A DNA stretch of 15,500 nt. Origin: Betaproteobacteria bacterium (lineage in GTDB: Bacteria > Pseudomonadota > Gammaproteobacteria > Burkholderiales > UBA9220). This document shows, one piece after another, positions 7,980 through 15,500 of this stretch. The stretch spans positions 1 through 15,500 of the forward strand of contig DOVS01000219.1 of assembly GCA_003519965.1 (NCBI GenBank), given 5' to 3'. A program made the position numbers and the translations under genes. Each line of letters starts with the position of its first letter. The first letter of the stretch is position 1. The notes under the pieces are model-generated. The model was not told where the DNA came from. It saw only the letters and a list, made by a program, of their open reading frames with translations, and searched no databases.

Positions 7980-7994
7980 CATGGCATGCCATGT
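7979..7994. repeat. Perfect 16-base palindrome ACATGGCATGCCATGT
   Basis: Both strands read the same across these 16 bases, which begin at the last base of the cheY stop codon. A related GGGGCATGC occurs 12 bases on, at 8000-8008. With no loop it is poor as a terminator hairpin, and no T-run follows. A dimeric DNA-binding protein could use it as an operator, or it could be an RNA processing element between cheY and cheA. Confidence 0.45.
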
Positions 7995-8046
7995 ACTGAT
8001 GGGGCATGCGCAAGCACACACTAACTCCTCCTAAAGGGTAGCCGCC

Positions 8047-10197
8047 ATGACCGTGGACATGAGCCAATTTTATCAGGTGTTCTTCGAAGAGGCCGGAGAA
8101 CATTTGAGTAATATGGAAAATCTCCTGCTCAGTCTCGACATTGAATCCCCCGAGCAAGAAGATTTAAACGCCATCTTCCGCGCCGCCCACTCGATTAAGG
8201 GAGGAAGCGCAACATTCGGCTTCACCGACATCGCCGAGGTTACCCATATTCTGGAATCCCTCCTCGACCGCATCCGCAATGGCGAACTGGCCTTGCAAAA
8301 AGATATGGTGGATGTCTTTCTTAGGGCGGGAGACATTCTCAAGGATCAATTGGCCGCCCATCAAAACGACGAGGAAAGCGATGCCGAGGCGGCGCGCGGC
8401 GTCTGCGAAGAACTGACCCGTTGGCAGCACAGCGACGAATCCGCCGCCCCGGCCAAGGTGGCGCAACCGCCGGAAAGCACGCCGCCGGCCGACACGGCGA
8501 CCGCCCCGGAGCAGCGCTACACCATCACCTTTACACCATCGTCCAGCCCGACGGAGCACGGCGTTCACATGGAAAACATGGCGGCCGAGCTGGGAAAACT
8601 TGGCTCCGTCGACATCTTGGCGGAAGGTTCCGCCGAGCATCCGGTATGGCGGTTCGCCCTAACCACCGCCGCGCCCGAGGAAGCGATCCGCGAGCTCTTT
8701 GATTTCTTCGCTCAACCCACGGATGTCGTGATCGAATCCGCCGCACCGGCACCGGATGAGGAAGAACAAGGCTACGGATTCTTCACCGACATCGCCCCAC
8801 CCGAGGAGGAAACGGAGCAAGGCTATGGTTTTTTCACCGATGTAGACGCCGTTAGGAAAACCGCCGAGGAAGAGGCGCAAGGTTATGGCTTCTTCGAAAA
8901 GATCGAGCCGCCCAAGGAAACAGCGCCCGCCGCCGCGTCGGGCGGCGGCGCGGGCCGCCGCGAAGCGGGACCAAAGGGAGACGCGGCGTCTCCCGGCAAG
9001 CGCGGCGGCGACAAAGCCGCCCCGGCGGCGCAAACCGAATCCATTCGCGTCAGCGTGGAAAAAGTGGATCAGCTCATCAACCTAGTGGGAGAACTGGTGA
9101 TCACCCAAGCGATGGTGGCGCAAACGGCGAGCAAACTGCCTCCCGATGTACATGAGACCCTTCAGGTATCGCTCAGCCAGCTAGAGCATAACACCAGAGA
9201 CTTGCAAGAAAGCGTGATGTCGATCCGCATGATGCCGATCAGTTTCGTTTTCAGCCGCTTCCCTCGTGTGGTGCGCGACCTCAGCTCTAAACTCAATAAA
9301 CAGGTGGAATTAAAAACGGTCGGCGAAGGCACTGAACTCGACAAGGGATTAATCGAAAAACTCTCCGACCCGTTAACCCACCTAGTGCGCAATAGCCTAG
9401 ACCACGGTGTCGAATCGCCGGAAAAACGCCTCGCCGCCGGTAAACCGGCCAAGGGAACGATTACCCTGCGCGCCTCCCATCAAGGCGGAAATGTCGTCAT
9501 CGAAGTCATCGACGACGGCGCAGGAATGGACCGCGAGAAAATTCTCGCCAAGGCAAAAGAACGCGGCATCCCGGTAAGCGACACGATGCCGGACCAAGAA
9601 GTCTGGCAGCTTATTTTTGAAGCCGGCTTCTCCACGGCGGAGGTCGTCACCGATGTTTCCGGCCGTGGGGTCGGAATGGACGTGGTCAAGAAAAACATTA
9701 TCCACGGTATGGGCGGCCGCATTGAAATGGAGTCGCACAACGGAGCCGGCACTCGTATTATTATCCGTCTTCCGTTGACGCTTGCTATTCTGGACGGCAT
9801 GTCGGTATCGGTGGGGGGGGACATTTTCATTACACCGCTCACTTATATCGTCGAATCGCTGAAGCCCCGAGCGGAAGACATTAAAACTGTTTCCGGGCGG
9901 GGGCGGGTGGTTTATGTTCGAGGCGAATACGTCACCCTCTTGTCGCTTCACGATGTATTCAATATCAAACCCGTGGTGACGGAGCCCCAGGACGGCATTT
10001 TGGTGCTGGTGGAAGCGGAAGGCAAAAAAGTCGCCCTATTCGTGGATGAACTCGTCGGCCAGCACCAAGTCGTTATTAAAAGTTTGGAAACCAATTTCCG
10101 CAAGGTCGCCGGTATTTCCGGCGCAACCATCATGGGAGACGGCAAGGTCGCCCTCATTTTGGATATTTCATCCCTGGTCAGGCTAAGCCAGGGTTGA
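8047..10197 (+). CDS. cheA: Chemotaxis histidine kinase CheA
   Basis: Central kinase of the receptor array; phosphorylates itself and then CheY and CheB, and perhaps the fusion regulator upstream. The domains follow the usual order: Hpt/P1 with phospho-acceptor His48 ([10 protein letters not shown]), a P2-like response-regulator docking domain (about 157-230), a long linker, P3 dimerisation (about 333-397), P4 kinase (about 400-577) and CheW-like P5 (about 580-714). The kinase boxes are intact: N box [10 protein letters not shown] (445-454), G1 DDGAG (489-493), G2 GRGVGMD (539-545). The linker holds three copies of QGYGFF (241-246, 258-263, 278-283) and then a Gly/Ala-rich stretch. At 716 residues it is longer than E. 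coli CheA (654) mainly through this linker. A run of eight G (9813-9820) lies in the P5 coding region. AAAGGG upstream serves as a modest ribosome site. Confidence 0.97.
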   Translation: MTVDMSQFYQVFFEEAGEHLSNMENLLLSLDIESPEQEDLNAIFRAAHSIKGGSATFGFTDIAEVTHILESLLDRIRNGELALQKDMVDVFLRAGDILKDQLAAHQNDEESDAEAARGVCEELTRWQHSDESAAPAKVAQPPESTPPADTATAPEQRYTITFTPSSSPTEHGVHMENMAAELGKLGSVDILAEGSAEHPVWRFALTTAAPEEAIRELFDFFAQPTDVVIESAAPAPDEEEQGYGFFTDIAPPEEETEQGYGFFTDVDAVRKTAEEEAQGYGFFEKIEPPKETAPAAASGGGAGRREAGPKGDAASPGKRGGDKAAPAAQTESIRVSVEKVDQLINLVGELVITQAMVAQTASKLPPDVHETLQVSLSQLEHNTRDLQESVMSIRMMPISFVFSRFPRVVRDLSSKLNKQVELKTVGEGTELDKGLIEKLSDPLTHLVRNSLDHGVESPEKRLAAGKPAKGTITLRASHQGGNVVIEVIDDGAGMDREKILAKAKERGIPVSDTMPDQEVWQLIFEAGFSTAEVVTDVSGRGVGMDVVKKNIIHGMGGRIEMESHNGAGTRIIIRLPLTLAILDGMSVSVGGDIFITPLTYIVESLKPRAEDIKTVSGRGRVVYVRGEYVTLLSLHDVFNIKPVVTEPQDGILVLVEAEGKKVALFVDELVGQHQVVIKSLETNFRKVAGISGATIMGDGKVALILDISSLVRLSQG
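8767..8904 (+). repeat. Three QGYGFF repeats in the CheA linker
   Basis: Residues 241-286 of CheA contain [18 protein letters not shown] and QGYGFFEKI, separated by acidic spacers of 8 and 11 residues. In the first two copies the seven codons for GYGFFTD differ at four synonymous positions, so the peptide rather than the DNA is being kept. This points to a linear binding motif in a flexible linker; the partner is unknown. Confidence 0.85.
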
Positions 10198-10219
10198 CGG
10201 AAAGACGAGGAGACGGTCG

Positions 10220-10741
10220 ATGGCGCCGGAAGCGACACAAGAAACCACGGATGAAGTCACGACGAACCGCATCCAGGAATATTTAACCTTTACTCTGGGG
10301 GCGGAAGAGTACGGTATCGATATTCTGAAGGTACAGGAAATCCGGGGCTATGAATACGAGGCGGTTACCCGCATCGCTAATTCGCCGGAGTTTATTAAGG
10401 GCGTCATTAATCTGCGCGGGATTATCGTGCCCATCGTCGATATGCGGATTAAATTTAGCCTGGGAGAACCCGAATACAACCAGTTTACAGTGGTTATTAT
10501 CCTCAATGTTAATTACCGGATCGTTGGCATGGTCGTGGATAGCGTATCGGATGTGATCGCCCTCTCGCCGGAGCAAATCCGCCCCGCCCCGGAACTCGGT
10601 TCGATAATGGACGCCCAATTGCTGACGGGGCTCGGAACGGTCGACGACCGGATGCTCATCCTCGTCGATATCGGAAAATTGATGAACAGCCCGGAAATGG
10701 CGCTAATGGACGACGACGCGGCGAAACACGCCGAGGCCTAA
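10220..10741 (+). CDS. cheW: Chemotaxis coupling protein CheW
   Basis: Adaptor that links receptors to the P5 domain of CheA in the cytoplasmic array. The 173 residues form one CheW domain (about 18-160) with the typical pattern [20 protein letters not shown] (21-40), [14 protein letters not shown] (54-67) and VPIVDMR (70-76). A short, variable acidic tail follows. AGGAG stands eight bases before the ATG, and the gap to cheA is only 22 bases, so the two are very likely cotranscribed. Nothing odd is seen. Confidence 0.97.
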   Translation: MAPEATQETTDEVTTNRIQEYLTFTLGAEEYGIDILKVQEIRGYEYEAVTRIANSPEFIKGVINLRGIIVPIVDMRIKFSLGEPEYNQFTVVIILNVNYRIVGMVVDSVSDVIALSPEQIRPAPELGSIMDAQLLTGLGTVDDRMLILVDIGKLMNSPEMALMDDDAAKHAEA

Positions 10742-10819
10742 GCACCACGGCATGAGAAATCGCCACCCACCGGCATTTTTAACACTACGCTTGTTTGTAG
10801 GTGAGAGTGAATTATATTT

Positions 10820-11680
10820 ATGGCAAACAATACGGAAGCGCGCGATTTCTTATTTACCCATCAGGATTTCGACCGGATACGTAAACTTATTTACGACCAT
10901 GCCGGCATTTCGCTCGGCCCGCAGAAGTTCGATATGGTCTATAGCCGCTTGGCCCGGCGTCTGCGCGCTAACCGGCTCACGAGTTTCGCCGACTATCTCG
11001 CCAAACTAGAACGCAACGACCCTCAGGAATGGGAAGCCTTCGTTAACTCGCTGACCACCAACCTCACGGCGTTTTTCAGGGAAGAGCACCATTTTTCCAT
11101 TCTCGCCGACCACCTCCGGCCGCGCATGAAAAATCCCCCGTTGACCATCTGGTGCGCCGCCGCCTCGACCGGGGAAGAACCTTACTCCCTCGCCATGACC
11201 GTGGCCGATCTTTTCGGCACGCTGACGCCGCCGGTCAAAATATTGGCGACCGACCTAGACACCAATGTACTGATAAAAGCACAAAAGGCTATTTACCCCC
11301 TGGAGCGCGTGGAAAAGATGCCCAACGACAAACTCAAACGCTACTTTATGCGCGGAACCGGTCCGTACGAAGGAACGGCCAGGGTGCGGAAAGAGCTATG
11401 CCGTCTCATGACGTTTAGGCAGATCAACTTGCTGGACAACGACTGGCCGATCCGCGGGCCGCTGGATGCCATTTTCTGCCGCAACGTGATGATTTATTTC
11501 GACAAGGAAACACAATACCAGATATTACAGAAATTCGTTCCCTTGCTGCAGCCCGACGGCTTGCTGTTCGCCGGCCATTCCGAAAGTTTTAACCATGCCA
11601 GCGATTTATTTAAGCCGCTGGGGAAAACCGTTTATGAGATTACCCACAAGGATTATTCCATTAACCCGCATGCACGGTAA
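10820..11680 (+). CDS. cheR: Chemotaxis protein methyltransferase CheR
   Basis: Methylates glutamates of the receptor signalling domain with S-adenosylmethionine, for adaptation; cytoplasmic. The 286 residues include the N-terminal helical CheR domain (about 10-70) and the methyltransferase domain (about 75-280). Visible motifs are NLTAFFRE (81-88), the SAM-binding WCAAASTGEEPYSLAM (111-126), ATDLDTNVL (143-151), CRNVMIYF (220-227) and GHSESF (252-257). The length is that of an ordinary CheR with no TPR extension. The cluster's receptor ends in GDIELF and not in an NWETF-type CheR-tethering pentapeptide. The 78-base gap before it contains no gene; GGTGAGAG in that gap is a weak ribosome site. 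Confidence 0.96.
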   Translation: MANNTEARDFLFTHQDFDRIRKLIYDHAGISLGPQKFDMVYSRLARRLRANRLTSFADYLAKLERNDPQEWEAFVNSLTTNLTAFFREEHHFSILADHLRPRMKNPPLTIWCAAASTGEEPYSLAMTVADLFGTLTPPVKILATDLDTNVLIKAQKAIYPLERVEKMPNDKLKRYFMRGTGPYEGTARVRKELCRLMTFRQINLLDNDWPIRGPLDAIFCRNVMIYFDKETQYQILQKFVPLLQPDGLLFAGHSESFNHASDLFKPLGKTVYEITHKDYSINPHAR

Positions 11681-11697
11681 ACAACAGCTAACCGCCC

Positions 11698-12306
11698 ATG
11701 GTTGACCACGCCTACGAAGAAGTTCTTGCGCCCAACCATTATTTTGACCGCCATTTCGATACCGAAGCGGCCAAAATTCTGCCGGGTGAATATTACGTCA
11801 CACGCCGCGACATGTTGATCGTCACGGTGTTGGGCTCGTGCGTCGCCGCATGTATTCGTGACCGGAACAACGGTATCGGCGGAATGAACCACTTCATGCT
11901 GCCGGAAGGACAAGAAAGCAGCGACCCGTTAAGTAATTCGATGCGCTACGGCACTTACGCCATGGAAATGCTCGTCAACCAATTGATTAAACTGGGCGCT
12001 AAGCGGCAAAATTTAGAAGCCAAGCTATTTGGTGGAGGCAACGTCATGCGCCACTTCACCATACACAACATTGGCCAGCGCAACTCAGTGTTCGCCGTCG
12101 AATACCTAAAAAACGAAAAAATCAAGATCGTGGCAAAAGACTTGGAAGGACTACACCCGCGAAAAGTCTATTTTTTCCCGCAAACGGGGAAAGTGCTAGT
12201 GAAGCGCTTGCGCAATATTCACAACGATACGATTTTCGACCGGGAAAAAGAGTACAGTTCGCGTCTACGTTACACTCCGATTGAAGGAGACATCGAGCTA
12301 TTCTAG
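11698..12306 (+). CDS. cheD: Chemoreceptor glutamine deamidase CheD
   Basis: Converts receptor glutamines to glutamates so that they can be methylated, and in other bacteria interacts with receptors and CheC. The 202-residue protein has the CheD pattern: Cys48 in VLGSCVAACIRD, His65 in GGMNHFMLPEG, the Cys-His spacing of 17 seen in the Thermotoga enzyme as I recall it, and probably Thr43 as the third catalytic residue. The KLFGGGNVM motif (109-117) is also present. The last six residues, GDIELF, are identical to the end of the cluster's receptor, with different codons. It lies 17 bases after cheR and 43 before cheB. No ribosome site is obvious, so translation may be coupled to cheR. There is no cheC in the window, although CheD often works with CheC. 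Confidence 0.95.
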   Translation: MVDHAYEEVLAPNHYFDRHFDTEAAKILPGEYYVTRRDMLIVTVLGSCVAACIRDRNNGIGGMNHFMLPEGQESSDPLSNSMRYGTYAMEMLVNQLIKLGAKRQNLEAKLFGGGNVMRHFTIHNIGQRNSVFAVEYLKNEKIKIVAKDLEGLHPRKVYFFPQTGKVLVKRLRNIHNDTIFDREKEYSSRLRYTPIEGDIELF

Positions 12307-12349
12307 CCAGAAGACGACAACTTTCATTGAACAAGAACAAGGGTGATGC

Positions 12350-13426
12350 ATGCCGATTAAAGTACTGATTATCGACGACTCCGCATTAATCCGTCAGCTG
12401 CTGACGGACATTATCAATAGCAAGGCGGATATGCGCGTAGTCGGCGCAGCGCCGGACCCCATCGTGGCGCGCGAAATGATTAAGGCGCGCAATCCCGATG
12501 TGCTGACGTTGGATATCGAAATGCCAAGAATGGATGGACTCGATTTCCTAGAAAAGCTCATGCGTTTACGCCCAACACCGGTCGTCATGATCTCATCCCT
12601 CACCGACCGGGGATCCGAGATCACCTTGCGCGCGTTGGAATTAGGGGCCGTTGACTTTATCACTAAACCGAAAATCGATATTTCGCGAGAATTACAACAA
12701 TACACCGACGATATTGCGGAAAAAATACGCGCCGCCGCCGCCGCCAAAGTAAAAGCGACACCATACGCCAAAATTGAAGAACGCTACACTGCCGACGCTG
12801 TATTGCCGTCCCTCGCCAACACCATCTCCAGCACGGAGAAACTCATTATTATTGGTTCTTCTACCGGCGGCACCGAAGCCATTAAAGAAGTTCTCGTCAA
12901 GCTTCCCTCCGATTGCCCCGGTATTTTAATCGCCCAGCATATGCCGGAAGCGTTTACTAACGCGTTTGCCAAGCGGCTGGACGGATTATGCCGGATTTCG
13001 GTGAAAGAAGCGGCGGACGGTGAACGCGTCCTGCCAGGGCATGCCTATATTGCCCCGGGCCATTCCCACTTGTTGCTAAAACGCAGCGGCGCGAATTACG
13101 TCACGGAACTCAACGACGGGCCGCCGGTTAACCGTCATCGTCCTTCGGTGGATGTGTTATTCCGCTCGGCGGCGAATAACGCCGGTAACAATGTTATCGG
13201 CATTATTTTGACAGGGATGGGAAAAGACGGCGCGGCGGGAATGCTGGAGATGAAACAAGCAGGCGCTTACAACTTCGCCCAGGACGAAGCCAGTTGCGTC
13301 GTCTTCGGCATGCCCAAGGAAGCCATCGCGGCCGGTGGCGTCGATGAAGTCGTACCGCTCAATGATATCGCGCGGCATGTGATGGAACATCTCGCCTCTC
13401 TGGGCACACGCGCATTCCGTGTGTAG
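12350..13426 (+). CDS. cheB: Chemotaxis response regulator protein-glutamate methylesterase CheB
   Basis: Removes methyl groups from receptors when activated by CheA phosphorylation, opposing CheR. The receiver (about 3-125) has Asp9/Asp10, phospho-acceptor Asp55 (LTLDIEMP), Ser82/Ser83 and Lys106. After a linker, the esterase domain (about 163-350) carries the triad Ser171 (GSSTGGTEA), His197 (AQHMPE) and Asp293 (GMGKDG); the spacings (26 and 96 residues) equal those of E. coli Ser164, His190 and Asp286. AAGGGTG before the ATG is a fair ribosome site. This is the last gene of the cluster. The stop is seven bases from the ppiD stop on the other strand, with no terminator between them, so transcripts probably run into ppiD in antisense. 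Confidence 0.97.
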   Translation: MPIKVLIIDDSALIRQLLTDIINSKADMRVVGAAPDPIVAREMIKARNPDVLTLDIEMPRMDGLDFLEKLMRLRPTPVVMISSLTDRGSEITLRALELGAVDFITKPKIDISRELQQYTDDIAEKIRAAAAAKVKATPYAKIEERYTADAVLPSLANTISSTEKLIIIGSSTGGTEAIKEVLVKLPSDCPGILIAQHMPEAFTNAFAKRLDGLCRISVKEAADGERVLPGHAYIAPGHSHLLLKRSGANYVTELNDGPPVNRHRPSVDVLFRSAANNAGNNVIGIILTGMGKDGAAGMLEMKQAGAYNFAQDEASCVVFGMPKEAIAAGGVDEVVPLNDIARHVMEHLASLGTRAFRV

Positions 13427-13433
13427 CAGTTGC

Positions 13434-15344
13434 TCAGGACGTAGCGATCGCCGCTGGTTTCTGCTTGATTTTAATCTTGGCGTGCTTCCTTAAACTACTG
13501 GAATAGGCGGATAGAACCGCTCGATCCATCATACCGGCTACTTCCTTAGCATAAGCTTTTCTTTGCGGCGCCGTAATACGTGCGGGCGCTTTAACCGCAG
13601 TGATCCGCGCGAGCACATACCCATTAGCCGGTTCTTCAACGCCGACATAGGCAGGCAATCGCTGAGCTCCCGCCTTGAAAACCGCCTGTAAGAGACGAAC
13701 ACTCACCCCAGGGGGCGGTTGCCGCCGAGAAAAGGCCAGCGGCGCTCCCCACGCGATCCCAGCAATCGTTTTTCCCCGACGCAACTGCGCCAGCCATGTG
13801 CGTCCTTGGGCCGCGGACAACGCGGCCGCTTTCTCGCGGCGCAAGTGCTGCGTCAACTGAGCGCCGACTTCCGCCAATGACTGTATACGCGCCGGCTTAA
13901 CGATGGTAACCCGCACCGAAACCAAGGTATTCGGCGCAACCTCGATCGCTTCGGAATTATGCTTGTTTTTCAACACGTCGCTCGAAAAAATCGCTTTTGC
14001 CAACCGCGGATTCCCTAGTAATCCTGGCGCCGTTTCTCCCTTGGCGATCCAGCCGCTATGGAGAATCGGTAGTTTCAATTGCCGCGCCGCCGGCTGGAGG
14101 CTATCGGCCTGCTCGTACACCGTATTACTGAACTTATCCGCCAAATCCGCGAATTCCGTCGCTGCTTTTTGCTTCTTGATCGCGAAAGCGATCTCCGCTT
14201 TCATGTCGTTGAAAGAACGGGTGTGCGCCGGCTTAACAGCGACTAGTTTAATGATATGGAAACCGAATTTCGACGCGACGGGTCCGGCGATTTCTCCCTT
14301 GCGCATAGAAAACACCGCACTGCTAAACGGTTTAACCATCTCTCCGCGCGTAAAAAATCCTAAATCGCCGCCCTTCCGCGCAGATCCCGGATCCTGGGAA
14401 TTAGCCGCCGCCAATTGCGCAAACCTGGCAGGATGCGCCTGAGCTTCCTTCAGCAATTTGAGCGCCTTAGTCCGCGCCGCCGCCTTTTCTGCGGCCGTCG
14501 CGTGTTCGGGAACGCTAATGAGGATATGGCGGGCGCGTCGTTCTTGCGGCACGCGGTATTGCGCCAGATGCTGTTGATAATAAGCCTTCAGCACGGCGGC
14601 GTCGACGTGGATCTTCTGCATTAAGGCGTTTTGGGACAAGACCAGATAATCCAGTCTCACCTGCTGCGGCAGCCGAAACTCGCTCGAATGGCGGTCATAA
14701 TAGGACTTAACTTCAGCAGTGCTCACTTTAGCTTGAGCTAAATAATGCGCTACGGGAAGACGCATCACCGCAGCAATACGGTGTTGCTCGCTATCGCGGA
14801 TAATTCGATCGACGCTGGCCGCCGGAATCGACGTCCCCTTTGCCAAACCGCCCAATAATTGCTGTACCGCCAATTGCTGGCGCACCTGCGCTTGAAACAG
14901 GGTAGGCGTCATATTTTGCTGAGACAGCAAAGCGCGATAACGCGCATCGGAAAAATGACCGTTTTCCTGAAAGGGGGGAAAGTTAGCGATGACCCTGACC
15001 AGCATGGCGTTAGGAATCGTCAAGTGCGCCTGATCGGCTTGCAGCAATAACAGTTTCTGATTAATCAACTGTTCCAATACGCTGCGCTTTAACGCCGGAT
15101 TATCCAACACAGTGTCGGTCGCGTTAGCGCCTACCATTCCTCTTAACCGTCGCTGCTGCGCCCGCCACGCCCGATCGAATTCGCGTGCGCCAATGGAGCG
15201 TCCGTTCACCGACGCAACCGCCGTCTCTCCCCCACCGTGACCAATGTAAGAATCGACTCCCCACAAGGCGAATGGAACGGTAATTAATACCAAAATGACT
15301 TTTGCGATCCACCCTTGGGCTCGCTCACGAATGACGGCTAACAT
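13434..15344 (-). CDS. ppiD: Peptidyl-prolyl cis-trans isomerase / periplasmic folding factor PpiD
   Basis: Inner-membrane-anchored chaperone that faces the periplasm and helps newly exported proteins near the Sec translocon. The N-terminus MLAVIRERAQGWIAKVILVL continues into a membrane anchor (about residues 12-32). A SurA-N-like chaperone region (about 38-185) is followed by a parvulin domain (about 268-368) with the motifs ARHILIS, GGDLGFF and GFHIIKL, so the rotamase core looks complete. A long C-terminal part resembles the PpiD tail domain. At 636 residues it is close to E. coli PpiD (623). The ATG has only a weak upstream TTAAG. The gene converges on cheB and follows a tRNA-Asp with its own terminator, so it is probably transcribed from the gap 15345-15420. 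Confidence 0.95.
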   Translation of the reverse strand: MLAVIRERAQGWIAKVILVLITVPFALWGVDSYIGHGGGETAVASVNGRSIGAREFDRAWRAQQRRLRGMVGANATDTVLDNPALKRSVLEQLINQKLLLLQADQAHLTIPNAMLVRVIANFPPFQENGHFSDARYRALLSQQNMTPTLFQAQVRQQLAVQQLLGGLAKGTSIPAASVDRIIRDSEQHRIAAVMRLPVAHYLAQAKVSTAEVKSYYDRHSSEFRLPQQVRLDYLVLSQNALMQKIHVDAAVLKAYYQQHLAQYRVPQERRARHILISVPEHATAAEKAAARTKALKLLKEAQAHPARFAQLAAANSQDPGSARKGGDLGFFTRGEMVKPFSSAVFSMRKGEIAGPVASKFGFHIIKLVAVKPAHTRSFNDMKAEIAFAIKKQKAATEFADLADKFSNTVYEQADSLQPAARQLKLPILHSGWIAKGETAPGLLGNPRLAKAIFSSDVLKNKHNSEAIEVAPNTLVSVRVTIVKPARIQSLAEVGAQLTQHLRREKAAALSAAQGRTWLAQLRRGKTIAGIAWGAPLAFSRRQPPPGVSVRLLQAVFKAGAQRLPAYVGVEEPANGYVLARITAVKAPARITAPQRKAYAKEVAGMMDRAVLSAYSSSLRKHAKIKIKQKPAAIATS

Positions 15345-15420
15345 GGCTTAAATCAATAACGCTCAATGAGATCGTGTAGGTGAAGGCGGGGCCGCCGGCC
15401 GCGCTATCCGCTCCGCCGGA

Positions 15421-15450
15421 AATAACAAAGGGCGAACCCCGTTCGCCCTT
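15421..15450 (-). terminator. Rho-independent terminator of the tRNA transcript
   Basis: On the minus strand AAGGGCGAAC and GTTCGCCCTT form a perfect 10-pair stem with a GGG loop (15428-15450), followed by TGTTATT. It stands three bases after the CCA end of the tRNA and just before the ppiD upstream region, so it should end tRNA transcription and isolate ppiD. Confidence 0.9.
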
Positions 15451-15453
15451 ATC

Positions 15454-15500
15454 TGGCGGAGTGGACGGGACTCGAACCCGCGACCCCCGGCGTGACAGGC
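15454..15500 (-). tRNA. tRNA-Asp (anticodon GUC), 3' part
   Basis: The minus strand of the last 47 bases reads as the 3' part of a tRNA. It shows an anticodon loop CTGTCAC with anticodon GTC, a variable region, the T arm GCGGGTTCGAGTCCCGT, an acceptor strand and an encoded CCA end. It is nearly identical to the same part of E. coli tRNA-Asp from memory. The 5' half lies beyond the right edge. Confidence 0.95.

Noticed and set aside
8164..8640. Long open frames on the opposite strand of the che genes
   Set aside because: They are low-complexity, arginine- or serine-rich translations opposite well-recognised genes, with no ribosome sites or family motifs. The same holds for similar frames elsewhere in the window.
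10787..10818. TTGTTT...TATATT promoter just before cheR
   Set aside because: The -10-like box ends two bases before the ATG, so transcription would start inside the gene. It is more likely ordinary A/T-rich sequence next to the start.

Overview
The window reads as the chromosome of a Gammaproteobacterium of moderate GC content (two 60-base lines I counted gave 58% and 47% G+C). This is inferred from the FabI, PpiD, chemotaxis and tRNA-Asp sequences; I cannot name a genus. All main genes are bacterial and densely packed. I see no insertion sequence, CRISPR array or phage gene.

Layout. (1) Positions 1-2956, minus strand: the front of an oligopeptide/dipeptide-type ABC transporter operon. It holds a solute-binding lipoprotein gene broken by one frameshift near 1611, overlapped by 4 bases by a permease gene that runs off the left edge. 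(2) 3104-3889, plus strand: fabI, encoding enoyl-ACP reductase, divergent from the transporter. (3) 4046-13426, plus strand: a nine-gene chemosensory cluster. The order is receptor (MCP), STAS anti-sigma-factor antagonist, response regulator/PP2C phosphatase/HATPase fusion, cheY, cheA, cheW, cheR, cheD, cheB. (4) 13434-15344, minus strand: ppiD, a periplasmic folding factor, converging on cheB with only 7 bases between the stops. (5) 15454 to the right edge, minus strand: the 3' part of a tRNA-Asp, followed by a clear intrinsic terminator.

How the parts work together. CheA should autophosphorylate and pass phosphate to CheY, CheB and, by inference, to the receiver of the fusion protein. The fusion has a phosphatase domain and an RsbW-like kinase domain, and the gene just upstream encodes its likely substrate, a small STAS protein with the DSS phosphorylation site. 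This pair resembles the HsbR/HsbA partner switch of Pseudomonas. The cluster therefore looks like a chemosensory array wired to a partner-switching output, with CheR, CheB and CheD for receptor adaptation. There is no cheZ, cheC or cheX. However, the receptor's last helix carries a stretch almost identical to the CheZ phosphatase active-site motif, and the receptor and CheD end in the same six residues, GDIELF. The receptor has two membrane helices but almost no periplasmic domain.

Context. From memory, ppiD and fabI, with a peptide ABC transporter beyond fabI, are close neighbours in Pseudomonas. Here the whole chemosensory cluster sits between them, which suggests insertion between two converging housekeeping genes. 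No flagellar or pilus genes are visible, so the output (motility, surface behaviour or gene expression) cannot be decided from this window.
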